A stretch of 64,000 bases of DNA from Aestuariibacter sp. (GCA_017794925.1 CP051238.1:1855138-1919137), one strand, 5' to 3'. Numbered from the stretch's first letter, positions 42,921 through 54,159 are shown. A program made the numbers and translations. The notes: generated from the letters alone by a model not told the origin.

Positions 42921-44399
42921 CTAAATTAGGCTCTTGCGTTGGTTAGACGGTGGAATCGAAAGTGATTCCCGGTATTTTGCTATTGTCCGCCGGGCAACTT
43001 TAATGCCTTGATCAGCCAACAATTGAGCAATCTTGCTATCGCTGAGCGGTTTACTGGGTTTTTCTGCGGCAACCAGTTTCTTAATTAATGCACGGATTGC
43101 TGTCGACGAGCATTCGCCGCCAGACTCAGTCGCAACGTGACTGGAGAAAAAGTACTTCAACTCAAAAATACCACGCGGTGTGTGCATGTATTTCTGTGTC
43201 GTGACCCGCGAGATAGTGGATTCGTGCATATCAACCATTTCTGCGACATCATTAAGTACCATGGGCTTCATCATTTCAGGCCCGTGCTCGAAAAAGCCAA
43301 GTTGCTGCTGCACAATACAATTAGCCACCTTCATGAGTGTTTCGTTACGCGATTCCAGGCTCTTAATAAACCATTTGGCTTCTTGCATGTGCGAGCGGAT
43401 AAACTGCGAATCTGAGCTGTTACGCGCTTGCCGGCTCATGGCGGCATATTGCTGGTTAACACTCAGTTTTGGCAAACTATCTGGGTTGAGTTCTACCACC
43501 CAACGGCCATTGCGTTTCGTTACCGACACATCCGGAATCACGTATTCAGGCTCTTTGGTGATCAACGCACTGCCCGGACGTGGATTCAGCGTTTGCAACA
43601 AACGCATGGCTTCGCGCAAGTCGTCTTCTTTCAGACGCGATTTACGCATTAGAGTTCGATAATCTTTACTGCCAAGTAAATCGGCATATTCCTGAATGAG
43701 AAGTTTAGCCTCGTTCAGCCAAGGGGTATCGTCGGAAAACTGTTTTAGCTGCACCAACAAACATTCTTGTGGTGTGCGAGAGCCTGACCCGATGGGGTCA
43801 AACATTTGAATGCGTTTTAGCACACATTCTATTTCGTCCATTTCTACCGGCTCTTCCACATCATCTTCAGTATTAACGCTCTGCAGAATATCGTCCAGGC
43901 TTACTGTTAAATAACCTGATTCGTCGATGGAGTCGATAATGGCAATGGCGATGGCGCGGTCAACGTCACTAAAAGGTGTTAAACGCATCTGCCATAGTAA
44001 ATGGTCCTGAATGTTGTCGGTGGTTTCGCCCTGGAAGATTTGGTCGTCGTCGTTGGACGCAGGGCCGGGTGCGGGCGCAGAGCCTGCTGAATAGTACTCA
44101 TCCCAGGTGCTGTCGATGGGTAATTCGTCGGGCAGCTCGTTTTTTTCTAATGCTTCGTTGGTATCCAGGCTCTCGCTACTGGCACTGGGCTGCACGTCGT
44201 TGTCGGCATCCAGATTGTTTTTTTCGATATGGTCGTTGTCGCTGCCCTCATCCACTTCCAATAGGGGATTGGCGTCCAGCGCTTCCTGGATTTCCTGTTG
44301 TAAATCCAGTGTAGAGAGCTGCAGCAGCTTAATAGCCTGCTGCAGCTGCGGCGTCATGGTTAGTTGTTGACTAAATTTGAGTTGTAAAGATGGTTTCAT
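42921..44399 (-). CDS. rpoN: RNA polymerase sigma-54 factor RpoN
   Basis: RpoN (492 residues) directs transcription from -24/-12 promoters with enhancer-binding activators. The protein shows the Gln-rich N-terminal activator-interacting region ([18 protein letters not shown]), an acidic linker (about 50-120), the core-binding region, an HTH ([19 protein letters not shown]) and the C-terminal RpoN box [10 protein letters not shown] (near 473). It follows lptB after 68 bases and heads the hpf-ptsN-rapZ-ptsO group. No convincing -24/-12 promoter was noticed within the window. Confidence 0.97.
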   Translation of the reverse strand: MKPSLQLKFSQQLTMTPQLQQAIKLLQLSTLDLQQEIQEALDANPLLEVDEGSDNDHIEKNNLDADNDVQPSASSESLDTNEALEKNELPDELPIDSTWDEYYSAGSAPAPGPASNDDDQIFQGETTDNIQDHLLWQMRLTPFSDVDRAIAIAIIDSIDESGYLTVSLDDILQSVNTEDDVEEPVEMDEIECVLKRIQMFDPIGSGSRTPQECLLVQLKQFSDDTPWLNEAKLLIQEYADLLGSKDYRTLMRKSRLKEDDLREAMRLLQTLNPRPGSALITKEPEYVIPDVSVTKRNGRWVVELNPDSLPKLSVNQQYAAMSRQARNSSDSQFIRSHMQEAKWFIKSLESRNETLMKVANCIVQQQLGFFEHGPEMMKPMVLNDVAEMVDMHESTISRVTTQKYMHTPRGIFELKYFFSSHVATESGGECSSTAIRALIKKLVAAEKPSKPLSDSKIAQLLADQGIKVARRTIAKYRESLSIPPSNQRKSLI

Positions 44400-44467
44400 C
44401 TACTTCTTTTCTTAACGCCCTGTTATTGGATGGAGTAACGCATCTGGCTTTTTCATCATTACCTTAA

Positions 44468-45193
44468 CTATAGCCTGAATTGCTCACCCAGGTATACATC
44501 CTTCACTTTTTGATTACTCAAAACCTGCTCAGCGGTACCTTGTGCGATGAGCTCACCCTGGCTCACAATGTACGCTTTTTCACATACATCAAGGGTTTCG
44601 CGCACGTTGTGGTCGGTAATCAAAATACCGATATCACGGTCGCGCAAATGCTGAATGATCTTCTTTATATCATTAACCGAAATTGGGTCAACACCTGCAA
44701 ACGGTTCATCCAGTAAAATAAATTTAGGATTGGCCGCCAGTGCGCGTGCAATCTCTACCCGGCGTCGCTCACCACCTGACAAACTCATCCCTGTACTATT
44801 ACGTATATGGTTAATATTGAATTCATCAAGTAGCGCATCAGCTTCATTTTGCCTTTGGTCTGCATTTAACTCTTTTCGGGTTTGCAAAATGGCCATGATG
44901 TTGTCGAATACCGTCAGTTTACGAAAAATCGACGCTTCCTGAGGCAGGTAACCAATACCATGACGTGCCCTTTCATGCATAGGATGACGTGTTAAATCCA
45001 TGTCGCCAATGCGAATGTCACCTTTATCGAGCGGTACCAAACCCACGATCATGTAAAACGTGGTGGTTTTACCTGCGCCATTGGGACCGAGTAAGCCGAC
45101 AATCTGCCCGGTAGACACTTCCACACTGACATCTCTGACAACCTGGCGGGATTTATACGACTTTGCCAGGTGTTTAGCGGTGAGGGTGGCCAT
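44468..45193 (-). CDS. lptB: LPS transport ATPase LptB
   Basis: LptB (241 residues) powers extraction of LPS from the inner membrane with LptF/LptG. Walker A is [11 protein letters not shown] (about 36), the Q-loop is near LPQEAS, the ABC signature [15 protein letters not shown] near 138 and Walker [13 protein letters not shown] near 160. The lptA stop and the lptB start share a base (TAATG), so translation is coupled. LptF/G are not in the window. Confidence 0.97.
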   Translation of the reverse strand: MATLTAKHLAKSYKSRQVVRDVSVEVSTGQIVGLLGPNGAGKTTTFYMIVGLVPLDKGDIRIGDMDLTRHPMHERARHGIGYLPQEASIFRKLTVFDNIMAILQTRKELNADQRQNEADALLDEFNINHIRNSTGMSLSGGERRRVEIARALAANPKFILLDEPFAGVDPISVNDIKKIIQHLRDRDIGILITDHNVRETLDVCEKAYIVSQGELIAQGTAEQVLSNQKVKDVYLGEQFRL

Positions 45194-45762
45194 TAGTATG
45201 GTTCATCCTGTTCATCGATGTCCGGAGTTGGCTTCTTCGGTTTTTTATCCTGCTTCAGCGCGTCGATGGTTTCAGTACTGAATACGGTGGTAACCCGACC
45301 ATCGCCACTGCCGTCGCCCTTAGCCATTAACTGCTCTTTTACCATGTTGTAAACAATCGAGTCGCCTTTAACCACAGAACTATTCTGAATCAATTCTGCG
45401 TTGCCAGTGAGCCCGATTGTGCGGTTGCTTACTTCATAGCGAATTTCAAATGCACGGGCTTCAACTGTCCGGCCATCGTCGAGCTTTTGTTTGTATATTG
45501 CCGGTTTTCCCGTGGCAATAAAGACTTCTTTTCCTTTGCCTTCAGTGGCTTCAACTTCAACCCTGTCGGCCAGAATATTCAGGCTGCCCTGCACAATCTG
45601 TACGTTGTCGATCAAGACTGACTTTTTGTTTTTTCCGTCCAGAAACTGTGACTCAGCCTTTACTTCTATAGGCTTCTTAAAGTCAGACTGTTCGGCTGCA
45701 GCACTGGTTGCAAACAAGGCTATGGATGCGCTAGTTAGCAGGCTGATAAGTGGTTTGTACAT
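45193..45762 (-). CDS. lptA: Periplasmic LPS bridge protein LptA
   Basis: LptA (189 residues) polymerises into the beta-jellyroll bridge that carries LPS across the periplasm from LptC to LptD. A signal peptide (about 1-23, ending SAAAEQ) and an OstA-like domain ([38 protein letters not shown]) are visible; the C-terminal tail is charged and lysine/proline rich. The gene starts inside lptC, overlapping it by 32 bases, and touches lptB. Confidence 0.95.
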   Translation of the reverse strand: MYKPLISLLTSASIALFATSAAAEQSDFKKPIEVKAESQFLDGKNKKSVLIDNVQIVQGSLNILADRVEVEATEGKGKEVFIATGKPAIYKQKLDDGRTVEARAFEIRYEVSNRTIGLTGNAELIQNSSVVKGDSIVYNMVKEQLMAKGDGSGDGRVTTVFSTETIDALKQDKKPKKPTPDIDEQDEPY

Positions 45763-46294
45763 GTTGATTTAACTCATATGTTTTATTCAGCAGGTTCGCT
45801 TTTAAACCATTGCTCTGAATAAGAAAGTCAGGCCCGGAAATCTCAACCTGAGCTTCTGACACCATGGACTGTTTGTCCAGATCTATTTCCAGATAATCTG
45901 TTTCTACCCGTTGCACAAAGTCTTCCGGGTTTTTACTGACAATAACGACATCGTTCTCTAATTGAATCATGTTGTTATCGTAAAGCGTGCCTTCATTGGC
46001 GACAACTTGCCAGGGCGGCTCATCAGACGCCTGAAAGATAGTATATTGTGGAGCCAGGAATAGCACAAAGCCTAAAAACTGGTAATGTTCCATACGTGAG
46101 GAAAACACCTGTTGAACGCGGTCCCCGTTCTCGTCGTAAATCGTCGTTGTCAAATTGCGGGCCTGGTAAGTCGGAGTAAGTGCGCGGGCATCCACATCCA
46201 TGACCTGTACAGGAGGCTCTTCCATTAATCCGGGTAAATATAGTACCAGTGCCAATATAAACAGGCTGGCAATAATAATGCCCAAACGGTTCAT
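45731..46294 (-). CDS. lptC: LPS export protein LptC
   Basis: LptC (187 residues) is a single-pass inner-membrane protein that receives LPS from LptB2FG and hands it to LptA. One N-terminal transmembrane helix (about 4-24) precedes a periplasmic beta-jellyroll domain (TIYDENGDRVQQVFSSRMEHYQ, LENDVVIVSKN). It overlaps kdsC by 4 bases and lptA by 32 bases, the tight packing usual for this operon. Confidence 0.94.
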   Translation of the reverse strand: MNRLGIIIASLFILALVLYLPGLMEEPPVQVMDVDARALTPTYQARNLTTTIYDENGDRVQQVFSSRMEHYQFLGFVLFLAPQYTIFQASDEPPWQVVANEGTLYDNNMIQLENDVVIVSKNPEDFVQRVETDYLEIDLDKQSMVSEAQVEISGPDFLIQSNGLKANLLNKTYELNQHVQTTYQPAN

Positions 46295-46845
46295 ACACTG
46301 GCCCCAAGAATGCCTTTAAGTTTATCCTTGGCCTGTAAGATTGTGTCGCATACCTCGCGTACCGCACCAAATCCTCCGGGAAGGGTGGTGACCCAGTTTG
46401 CCTGTTGAATAACCTGGGGGTGTGCATCTTTCACCGCAATTTTCACTGCGGCATGTTGATACATGCCGGTGTCAGGCATGTCATCACCTATCGCTCCGAC
46501 TTCCTGCGGTTTTATGTTCAGCTGTGTCATCAGGTTGGCCAGCGCGTCTGTTTTGTTCTCTTCGCCTTGTATAATGTGCTGAACAGTAAGAGATTTCATT
46601 CGATTCGCAACAATCGCTGAGGTTCTGCCAGTAATTACTGCAACCTCAACGCCTGCATTAATTAATGCTTTGATACCGTAACCGTCGCGAGTATGGAAGG
46701 CTTTTAACTCTTCACCATCGTTACCGAGGTATATGCGGCCATCAGAGAACACACCGTCTACGTCACACACTAACAATCGCAACGAACGAAGCTGCTTAAA
46801 CTGTTTAAGTGGCATTGAGCCATACAATGTATCAACCGAACTCAT
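46291..46845 (-). CDS. kdsC: Kdo-8-phosphate phosphatase KdsC
   Basis: KdsC (184 residues) dephosphorylates Kdo-8-P in the pathway to the LPS inner core. The HAD motif I is LLVCDVDGVFSDG (about 27-39), with VAVITGRTSAIVANR as motif II and the GDDMPD motif IV near 120. It is one of the small tetrameric cap-less HAD enzymes. Its start shares one base with the kdsD stop (TAATG), coupling the two steps. Confidence 0.96.
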   Translation of the reverse strand: MSSVDTLYGSMPLKQFKQLRSLRLLVCDVDGVFSDGRIYLGNDGEELKAFHTRDGYGIKALINAGVEVAVITGRTSAIVANRMKSLTVQHIIQGEENKTDALANLMTQLNIKPQEVGAIGDDMPDTGMYQHAAVKIAVKDAHPQVIQQANWVTTLPGGFGAVREVCDTILQAKDKLKGILGASV

Positions 46846-47819
46846 TAAATTACTCCGGCTTTTAACAGCATATGCATGTTAAAAGCGCCGATTGGCTGTT
46901 TATTACTATCTACCACTAACAATGCGCTTATCTTGTAGGTTTCCATTAGATTCAACGCCTCTACAGCAAGTTCCCCTGCTTGTGAGGTTTTACAGCCTTT
47001 GGTCATGACTTCTGAAACCTGCGTGGTGTGAATATCGACCCTGGCATCCAGTAAGCGACGTAAATCGCCGTCAGTGAAAACGCCTTGTAATGCATTGTGT
47101 TTATCGACGATCCCAGTAAGTCCGAGTCCCTTTCTGGAAATTTCCAACAGGGCTTCGGTGATGGTTGCTGAGGTATTTACTAACGGGATTTCATCGCCTT
47201 TGAGCATGATGTCATCAACCGTTAACAACAGCTTTCTGCCCAAGCTGCCGCCAGGATGAGATAAAGCAAAGTCATCAGAAGTAAAACCTTTTGCATCCAG
47301 CAGTGCGACCGCTAACGCATCACCCAGCACCAGGGTTACGGTGGTGCTGGTAGTCGGAGCCAGGCCTAAAGAGCAGGCTTCCTGTTCAACGCCAATGTCC
47401 AGTACCACGTCTGCATGTTTACCCAGTGTGCTATCCGCCCGGTTTGTCATGGCAATTACCGGCACGTTCATGCGTTTTACGACGGGCAGTAAATTCAGCA
47501 GTTCACCGGTCTCGCCCGAGTTGGAAATAGCCAGCAAGACGTCATTGGGTGCCAGCATGCCCAGGTCGCCATGATTGGCTTCTCCCGGGTGCATAAAAAA
47601 CGAAGGCGTACCCGTGCTAGCCAATGTGGCTGCTATTTTGTTACCAATATGGCCGGATTTACCCATGCCACTGACGACGACCTTCCCTTTGCACTGCATC
47701 AACAGATTACAGGCGTTGGCAAAGTGTTCATCTAGCTTATTATTGAGGGCGGCAATGGCGTTGAGCTCAATATCAACCACCTGCTTACCGGAGGCAATAA
47801 ATTGTTCGTGTGTTGTCAT
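46845..47819 (-). CDS. kdsD: D-arabinose-5-phosphate isomerase KdsD
   Basis: KdsD (324 residues) converts ribulose 5-phosphate to arabinose 5-phosphate, the first committed step to Kdo. It has an N-terminal SIS domain (GMGKSGHIGNKIAATLAST, HGDLGMLAPNDVLLAISNSGET) and two C-terminal CBS domains. Start and stop each share one base with neighbours (TAATG junctions with yrbG and kdsC). Confidence 0.96.
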   Translation of the reverse strand: MTTHEQFIASGKQVVDIELNAIAALNNKLDEHFANACNLLMQCKGKVVVSGMGKSGHIGNKIAATLASTGTPSFFMHPGEANHGDLGMLAPNDVLLAISNSGETGELLNLLPVVKRMNVPVIAMTNRADSTLGKHADVVLDIGVEQEACSLGLAPTTSTTVTLVLGDALAVALLDAKGFTSDDFALSHPGGSLGRKLLLTVDDIMLKGDEIPLVNTSATITEALLEISRKGLGLTGIVDKHNALQGVFTDGDLRRLLDARVDIHTTQVSEVMTKGCKTSQAGELAVEALNLMETYKISALLVVDSNKQPIGAFNMHMLLKAGVI

Positions 47820-48775
47820 TATGCGAATAACCAGTACTGATACGCCAGAAAGCTTAACACTAATAGGGTAGCTTCTACTCGATTTATCTGTCGTGTGCCC
47901 CTGAAATTAAAGCTGAAGGTCAACAATAATAATGTCATACCCAGCATGACATAGGCATCACGGTTTGCCGCCTGTTCATCGAGTAAACCCGGGGCAATCA
48001 GGCCCGGCATGCCCAAAACAGCCAGTAAGTTGAAAATATTGGAGCCAATCACATTGCCAAGCGCCAGATCGTCCTCACCTTTCATCACGCCTGCCACGCT
48101 GGCAGCTAACTCAGGTAAGCTTGTTCCCAGAGCAATAATCGTCAATCCGATAATCAGGTCACTGATGCCGAAGTAGCGGGCAATAAAAACCGCGGAATCT
48201 ACCATGTATTGGGCACTAAGCGGCAACAATACCAGGCCGACACCAATCCACATGACCGCTTTGCCTGTTTCAACCTGCGACGGGATTTCGTCTGATGTCT
48301 CATTCATGAGTGGATCGCCTTTTTCCACTAATAAAGAGATCCAAGCCATACCTGCTAACACAAAAATAAACAATAGAATTAAGATGATACCTTCGCGAGA
48401 GCTGAGTTCTCCGTCGAACAGGAAATAGACTGCAATAATATTGACCGCAAGCAATACCGGAAATTCACGTTTTAGTGTACTGGAAGAGACCAACAGTGGT
48501 TTGATGAGTGCAGTGATGCCTAATACCAAACCGATATTAGTGATATTAGATCCCAAGGCATTACCTACTGCTGTATTGGGATTACCGCTCATTGAGGCAA
48601 CTGCGGATACTACAATTTCAGGGGCCGAAGAACCCATGGCGACGATCGTCAAACCGATCATCATGGGGGAAATGCCAATGTTCTTGGCCAGTGCAGAGGC
48701 ACCGTAGACAAACTTGTCCGCACTCCAACTAAGTACACCGAGTCCGACCAGGAAAATTGCGATTTGTGTTACCAC
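47819..48775 (-). CDS. yrbG: Calcium/sodium exchanger YrbG
   Basis: This 318-residue inner-membrane protein of the CaCA family has about ten helices in two inverted halves. The alpha repeats that form the ion site are clear: GLTIVAMGSSAPEIVVS near 42 and GLTIIALGTSLPELAAS near 205, with GNALGSNITNIGLVLG and GNVIGSNIFNLLAVLG following. It is first in the LPS cluster, as in E. coli, and is divergent from mlaF over a 541-base gap. Transport direction in vivo is not settled. Confidence 0.93.
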   Translation of the reverse strand: MVTQIAIFLVGLGVLSWSADKFVYGASALAKNIGISPMMIGLTIVAMGSSAPEIVVSAVASMSGNPNTAVGNALGSNITNIGLVLGITALIKPLLVSSSTLKREFPVLLAVNIIAVYFLFDGELSSREGIILILLFIFVLAGMAWISLLVEKGDPLMNETSDEIPSQVETGKAVMWIGVGLVLLPLSAQYMVDSAVFIARYFGISDLIIGLTIIALGTSLPELAASVAGVMKGEDDLALGNVIGSNIFNLLAVLGMPGLIAPGLLDEQAANRDAYVMLGMTLLLLTFSFNFRGTRQINRVEATLLVLSFLAYQYWLFA

Positions 48776-49316
48776 GCTAAGTCCCGCTTTGCGCTAAAAA
48801 CCGTATTCTCGCAAAAAAAACATCGTATTCCTATGCTTGGCAGGGGAGAAATATTCGCTTTTGCTGGTCCTATGCCTGAACGAGGTGCCAAATTACTCAT
48901 CGTTTACATCTATTTATGATATATACCTACATGAATGTATGTAATTGAAGGTGGGTGTGGTAGACTTTAGTTGAATATAGCAAGGTAGGGGGATCTGTCT
49001 CCCATTGAAGACTAACGGTTTACTTTTATTTGTCGGTAAACTGTAGTGTATCAGCTGAGTTTTAATTTGCTGGTTTGATTCGAGGATTTCGAATAAGAAA
49101 ATCGGATCTTTCTTACAGACTGTAGAAGTAAAGTAGCAGATAATCTGCAAGTAATGTTGCAGTGGGCAGGTTAGTTATAAATTGTAACGTATTAGTGTTT
49201 AGGGGATGCCGCAGAAAAAGCGTACAATCTCCAAAAAGAGGCGAGTATGTGGCCTCGGTTCTGATTGGATACCGTCAGGGTGGGCTATCAGTCTGTAACA
49301 GGAATAACAGAAAAGC
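48776..49316. other. 541-base divergent gap between yrbG and mlaF
   Basis: No gene or known RNA is supported. The gap is AT-rich and must hold promoters for both the LPS cluster and the mla operon. A possible -10 TACAAT (49223-49228) lies about 90 bases upstream of mlaF with a weak -35. The region is longer than regulation of two operons needs, and a small RNA cannot be excluded from sequence alone. Confidence 0.5.
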
Positions 49317-50117
49317 ATGGACTATTTAGTCAACGTAGACAATATGACTTTTTCCCGTGGTGAGCGCGTCATCTATGACGGTGTGTCATTGCGGGTTCCA
49401 AAAGGTAAAATTACCGCGGTAATGGGGCCAAGCGGGATTGGTAAAACAACCCTGCTTAAACTCATCGGCGGGCAGCTTGAACCTGATAGTGGTGACATTA
49501 CATTTGATGGTGATTCCATTGTCAGTATGTCACGTCGCGAGCTTTACCAGACTCGCCGTAAAATGAGCATGCTTTTCCAAAGCGGCGCGCTTTTTACCGA
49601 TATGTCAGTGTTCGATAATGTGGCGTTTCCGCTTCGTGAACACACTAAGTTATCTGAACCCGTTATTGCCACCATTGTTTCACTGAAACTTCAGGCGGTG
49701 GGACTACGCGGTGCTGCGCAGCTTATGCCCAGCGAATTATCGGGCGGCATGGCTCGTCGGGCTGCGCTAGCCAGGGCTATCGCACTGGATCCTGATCTCA
49801 TTATGTATGACGAGCCGTTTGCCGGTCAGGACCCGATTTCTATGGGCGTGCTGGTCAAATTGATTCGCGAGTTAAATGACGCGCTTAACTTAACCAGCAT
49901 CGTAGTGACACACGATGTGACAGAAGTGCTGACCATCGCAGATTATATTTATATTCTCGCTGACAAGCGCATTATCGGTGAAGGCACGGCTGAACAAATA
50001 CAGCACAGTGAGTCCGAGCTGGTTCAGCAGTTTTTGCGTGGTGAAGCCGATGGGCCTGTGCCGTTTCACTACCCGGCACCGTCGTTACAGAAAAGCTTGT
50101 TGGGAGAAGAAGTTTGA
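49317..50117 (+). CDS. mlaF: Phospholipid transport ATPase MlaF
   Basis: MlaF (266 residues) is the ATPase of the MlaFEDB complex, which moves phospholipids between MlaC and the inner membrane to keep outer-membrane asymmetry. Walker A is [11 protein letters not shown] (about 38), followed by the Q-loop LFQSGALF, the signature [14 protein letters not shown] and Walker [14 protein letters not shown]. The C-terminal extension (about 245-266) fits the segment that reaches the neighbouring subunit in E. coli. It overlaps mlaE by 4 bases. Confidence 0.96.
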   Translation: MDYLVNVDNMTFSRGERVIYDGVSLRVPKGKITAVMGPSGIGKTTLLKLIGGQLEPDSGDITFDGDSIVSMSRRELYQTRRKMSMLFQSGALFTDMSVFDNVAFPLREHTKLSEPVIATIVSLKLQAVGLRGAAQLMPSELSGGMARRAALARAIALDPDLIMYDEPFAGQDPISMGVLVKLIRELNDALNLTSIVVTHDVTEVLTIADYIYILADKRIIGEGTAEQIQHSESELVQQFLRGEADGPVPFHYPAPSLQKSLLGEEV

Positions 50118-50890
50118 ATTGGATTCGTCAAATCGGGCGTACCACTCTCGACCGTGTCAGTGCAACAGGGCGAGCCGGCCTGATGTTGTTTGGGGCATTA
50201 ATTGCGCCACCGAGTTTTAAGAATATTCCGCTTACCATTAAGCAAATCTATGTAGTAGGCGTCCAGTCCCTGGCCATTATTATCGTGTCTGGTTTGTTTA
50301 TCGGTATGGTAATGGCACTGCAAGGCTACACCATTTTAACTGATTATGGTGCCGAAGGCAGTCTTGGGCCCATGGTTGCGCTATCGCTGCTACGTGAATT
50401 GGGACCGGTCGTTACAGCATTGCTTTTTGCCGGGCGTGCAGGTTCTGCGCTAACCGCCGAAATCGGGTTGATGAAAGCGACAGAGCAGTTGAGCAGTTTG
50501 GAAATGATGGCGGTTGATCCGCTGCGCAGAGTCGTCGCGCCACGTTTTTGGGCGGGGATGCTGTCGATGCCGATGCTGGCTCTGATCTTTTCCGCGGTAG
50601 GGATATTAGGCGGCCACCTGGTGGGCGTGGACTGGTTGGGTGTCGATTCCGGCAGTTACTGGTCAATAATGCAGGCAACGGTTGATTGGGACAAAGATGT
50701 CATAAATGGGGTCATAAAAAGCCTCGTCTTTGCCTTAGTTGTGACCTGGATTGCCATATTTAAAGGTTATGATTCGATACCAACTTCCGAAGGTATCAGT
50801 CAGGCCACCACGCAAACCGTGGTGTTGTCATCATTAGCAGTTTTGGGGCTGGATTTTGTGCTAACCGCCCTGATGTTTGGTATCGAGTAG
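50114..50890 (+). CDS. mlaE: Phospholipid transport permease MlaE
   Basis: MlaE (258 residues) is the permease of the Mla complex. It has an N-terminal interfacial helix and about five membrane helices, with the conserved [17 protein letters not shown] coupling-loop region that contacts MlaF and the [16 protein letters not shown] block ([13 protein letters not shown]). It starts within the end of mlaF and is followed after 9 bases by mlaD. Confidence 0.96.
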   Translation: MNWIRQIGRTTLDRVSATGRAGLMLFGALIAPPSFKNIPLTIKQIYVVGVQSLAIIIVSGLFIGMVMALQGYTILTDYGAEGSLGPMVALSLLRELGPVVTALLFAGRAGSALTAEIGLMKATEQLSSLEMMAVDPLRRVVAPRFWAGMLSMPMLALIFSAVGILGGHLVGVDWLGVDSGSYWSIMQATVDWDKDVINGVIKSLVFALVVTWIAIFKGYDSIPTSEGISQATTQTVVLSSLAVLGLDFVLTALMFGIE

Positions 50891-50899
50891 GGGAAAGTA

Positions 50900-51370
50900 A
50901 TGAACCGATATAAAACGGAATTAATGGTCGGCGTTTTTGTAGTAATGACCATTGCCGCCTTGTTATTACTGGCACTTAAAGTTGCCAATCAGACTGTAGT
51001 AACAGAAGGTGATACTTACACCTTATACGCAAAATTCGACAACATTGGCGGTTTAAAAGTGCGCTCACCGGTAAAAGTGGGTGGCGTTGTCATTGGCCGG
51101 GTCAGCAGTATTAAGCTGGACAGCGATGACTACAGCCCGGTTGTGGAACTGACAATTCAGTCTGAATACAACGCGTTTCCGGAAACCAGCTCAGCCTCCA
51201 TTCTGACATCTGGCCTGCTGGGAGAGCAATACATCGGATTCGAACCAGGTTTTACCATTGATGGGGTTGAGAATCTGGCAAATGGTGACTATATCGAGGA
51301 CACCAGTTCGGCATTGGTACTGGAAGAACTTATCGGTCAGTTTCTGTTCAGCCGCGGTAGTGAAGAATAA
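50900..51370 (+). CDS. mlaD: MCE-domain lipid-binding protein MlaD
   Basis: MlaD (156 residues) is anchored by one N-terminal helix (about 9-28) and forms a periplasmic hexameric ring through its MCE domain (YTLYAKFDNIGGLKVRSPVKVGG-type core, then SASILTSGLLGEQYIGFE, which forms the pore loop). It sits 9 bases after mlaE. A stable hairpin follows its stop. Confidence 0.95.
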   Translation: MNRYKTELMVGVFVVMTIAALLLLALKVANQTVVTEGDTYTLYAKFDNIGGLKVRSPVKVGGVVIGRVSSIKLDSDDYSPVVELTIQSEYNAFPETSSASILTSGLLGEQYIGFEPGFTIDGVENLANGDYIEDTSSALVLEELIGQFLFSRGSEE

Positions 51371-51371
51371 T

Positions 51372-51399
51372 ACTTACTTAGCCGGTCTGGTAAGTAAGT
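51372..51399 (+). other. Intra-operon hairpin between mlaD and mlaC
   Basis: ACTTACTTA (51372-51380) and TAAGTAAGT (51391-51399) form a perfect 9-bp stem with a 10-base loop, starting 1 base after the mlaD stop and ending 28 bases before mlaC. No T-run follows, so RNA processing or partial attenuation that sets MlaC levels relative to MlaFED is more likely than full termination. Confidence 0.5.
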
Positions 51400-51427
51400 C
51401 GCAAGAAGTTTTGTTAGGAGAGTGAAG

Positions 51428-52105
51428 TTGAAAATCAAATTAGGCGTTATTTTTAGCTGCTTATTAATGATGGTGTTGCCAGCCGCAGCGCAGCAGGCAG
51501 AGATTGATACGCGTAATCCCTACGCTATGGTTGAACAGGTAGGGAACCGTACGTTTGAGCGCATGAAAAACTCAAAGGAACAGATTAAGGAAAACCCGGA
51601 ACTGCTTCGCACCATTATGGAAGAAGAGCTGTTGCCATATATTGATTATCAATACAGTGCGTTTAAAGTTCTGGGTAAGCACTTTGACTTCAAGAAAGCA
51701 GACAGAGAAAAACTGATCGAGTACATTCGTGTGTTCCGCCAGTACCTGATCACCAGTTATGCTGACGCGCTGAGTTATTACGACGAGCAGGAAGTGATAT
51801 TTGCACCGGAACAGGATGTTGATGGCGATAAAAGTGCGACAATTCGTGCCGTTATACGCGATGGCAACCGCCCGGATATCAGTATCGCGTTTAAAGTGCG
51901 TAAGAGTGGCAAAGCTGATGAGTGGAAAGCCTACGACATGGTGGCAGAAGGCATTAGTATGCTGCAAAACGAAATCAGACAATACGAGCCTATTATCCGC
52001 ACTGAAGGCATCGACAAGGTCATTGAAATCATGCGTGAGCGTATCGAAAAGCCAATGCAATTAAAGAGCCTTGATGATATTTCCGGCAAAGGTGACAAAG
52101 CGTGA
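51428..52105 (+). CDS. mlaC: Periplasmic phospholipid shuttle MlaC
   Basis: MlaC (225 residues) ferries phospholipids between MlaA at the outer membrane and MlaD. It has a signal peptide (about 1-21, ending PAAAQQ) and the mostly helical MlaC fold (NPYAMVEQVGNRTFERMK, EELLPYIDYQYSAFKVLG). I place the start at TTG 51428, 7 bases after AGGAG; the in-frame GTG at 51422 lies only 1 base after that site and is less likely. The stop overlaps mlaB by 4 bases. Confidence 0.94.
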   Translation: MKIKLGVIFSCLLMMVLPAAAQQAEIDTRNPYAMVEQVGNRTFERMKNSKEQIKENPELLRTIMEEELLPYIDYQYSAFKVLGKHFDFKKADREKLIEYIRVFRQYLITSYADALSYYDEQEVIFAPEQDVDGDKSATIRAVIRDGNRPDISIAFKVRKSGKADEWKAYDMVAEGISMLQNEIRQYEPIIRTEGIDKVIEIMRERIEKPMQLKSLDDISGKGDKA

Positions 52106-52413
52106 GTAATAACGCCGTTGTCACCCTTAGCGGCGCCTTGGACCGTCAAAGTCTGACCAAAGACTGGTGGACACTGCTCAGCAATGCTGACAAGCAGTCA
52201 TACCGTCAGGCAGGCGGTTGTACCTTTGATTTTGCCAACGTCGAAAGGGTCGACAGCGCCGGATTAGCCTGGACAATCAATGCGATTCGGGACGGACGAT
52301 CACAAGGGATAAAAATAACCCTGTGCAACCTTCCTGAAAAAATGCTTAAATTAGCGAAAATCAGTGAAATCGACGCGCTTCTGCCTGTGCAGGACGCCAC
52401 ACCATCGCAATAG
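52102..52413 (+). CDS. mlaB: STAS-domain regulator MlaB
   Basis: MlaB (103 residues) is a cytoplasmic STAS-domain subunit that stabilises MlaF and is needed for complex activity. The core VERVDSAGLAWTINAIRDGR matches the anti-anti-sigma-like fold, with a Ser where E. coli MlaB has its important Thr. The start is a GTG embedded in the mlaC stop (GTGA), so synthesis is coupled. Confidence 0.92.
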   Translation: MSNNAVVTLSGALDRQSLTKDWWTLLSNADKQSYRQAGGCTFDFANVERVDSAGLAWTINAIRDGRSQGIKITLCNLPEKMLKLAKISEIDALLPVQDATPSQ

Positions 52414-52418
52414 AGTCT

Positions 52419-52676
52419 ATGGACATCAAAGAAATAGAAACCCTTTTAAAAGAAAGCCTTAACCTTGCCGAAGTTTACGTAAAGGGCGAAGGTTCTCACT
52501 TTAATATCATTGCAGTAAGCGATGCTTTTGCCGACATGAGTCGCGTAAAGCGCCAGCAATTCGTTTACGCGCCACTTAACCCATTTATTGCTGACGGCTC
52601 CATGCATGCCGTTTCTATTAAGACCTTTACCGAAAAAGACTGGCAACGCGAGCGCCAGTTTAATCTTCCTCAGTAA
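52419..52676 (+). CDS. ibaG: BolA-family protein IbaG
   Basis: IbaG (YrbA, 85 residues) is a BolA-fold protein that binds [2Fe-2S] clusters with monothiol glutaredoxin and is linked to acid resistance. The helix-turn-like core GEGSHFNIIAVSDAFADMSRVKRQQ-type region includes the His and basic residues typical of the family. It sits between mlaB (5 bases) and murA (18 bases), the same order as in E. coli. Confidence 0.94.
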   Translation: MDIKEIETLLKESLNLAEVYVKGEGSHFNIIAVSDAFADMSRVKRQQFVYAPLNPFIADGSMHAVSIKTFTEKDWQRERQFNLPQ

Positions 52677-53957
<1,281 letters not shown>

Positions 53958-53964
53958 GAGCCCG

Positions 53965-54002
53965 GTTGTTTTTAAATCACGGCCTTTTTAAATAGGTCCC
54001 GG
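53965..54002 (+). repeat. Dispersed repeat, copy A
   Basis: The segment contains GGCCTTTTTAAATAGGTCCC (53981-54000), which recurs exactly in reverse complement at 59556-59575. The flanking GTTGTTTTTAAATCAC also matches the other copy with two differences. This is one end of a palindromic element family shared with copies B and C. Confidence 0.8.
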
Positions 54003-54021
54003 AAAATGCACAGCATTTATT

Positions 54022-54065
54022 CCCATCCGTCGTCCCGGAAAATGCGCAGCATTTAACCGGGATCT
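54022..54065 (+). repeat. 44-bp hairpin repeat, copy 1
   Basis: This 44-base unit is repeated at 54160-54203 with one difference. It begins CCCATCCGTCG and ends CCGGGATCT. TCCCGG (54033-54038) pairs with CCGGGA (54057-54062), and AAATGC with GCATTT inside, so each unit folds into a hairpin. Confidence 0.85.
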
Positions 54066-54087
54066 TAGTAACCCTTAAGCAGTGTTT

Positions 54088-54145
54088 GTGGTTTTTAGAT
54101 CGCGGCCTTTTTGAGAAGGTTCCGGCTCGAGGCCGGGATGACGGC
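54088..54145 (+). repeat. Dispersed repeat, copy B (diverged)
   Basis: This is a diverged relative of copies A and C: TTTTTAGATCGCGGCC, then a CCGG-rich palindromic centre, and GGATGACGGC at the far end. The latter matches the end of copy C in reverse complement (GCCGTCATCC at 59534). Confidence 0.7.
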
Positions 54146-54159
54146 TCTTTTAATTTATC

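Noticed and set aside
42585..42929. Plus-strand frame opposite hpf
   Set aside because: Antisense to hpf with no supporting start signal or similarity.
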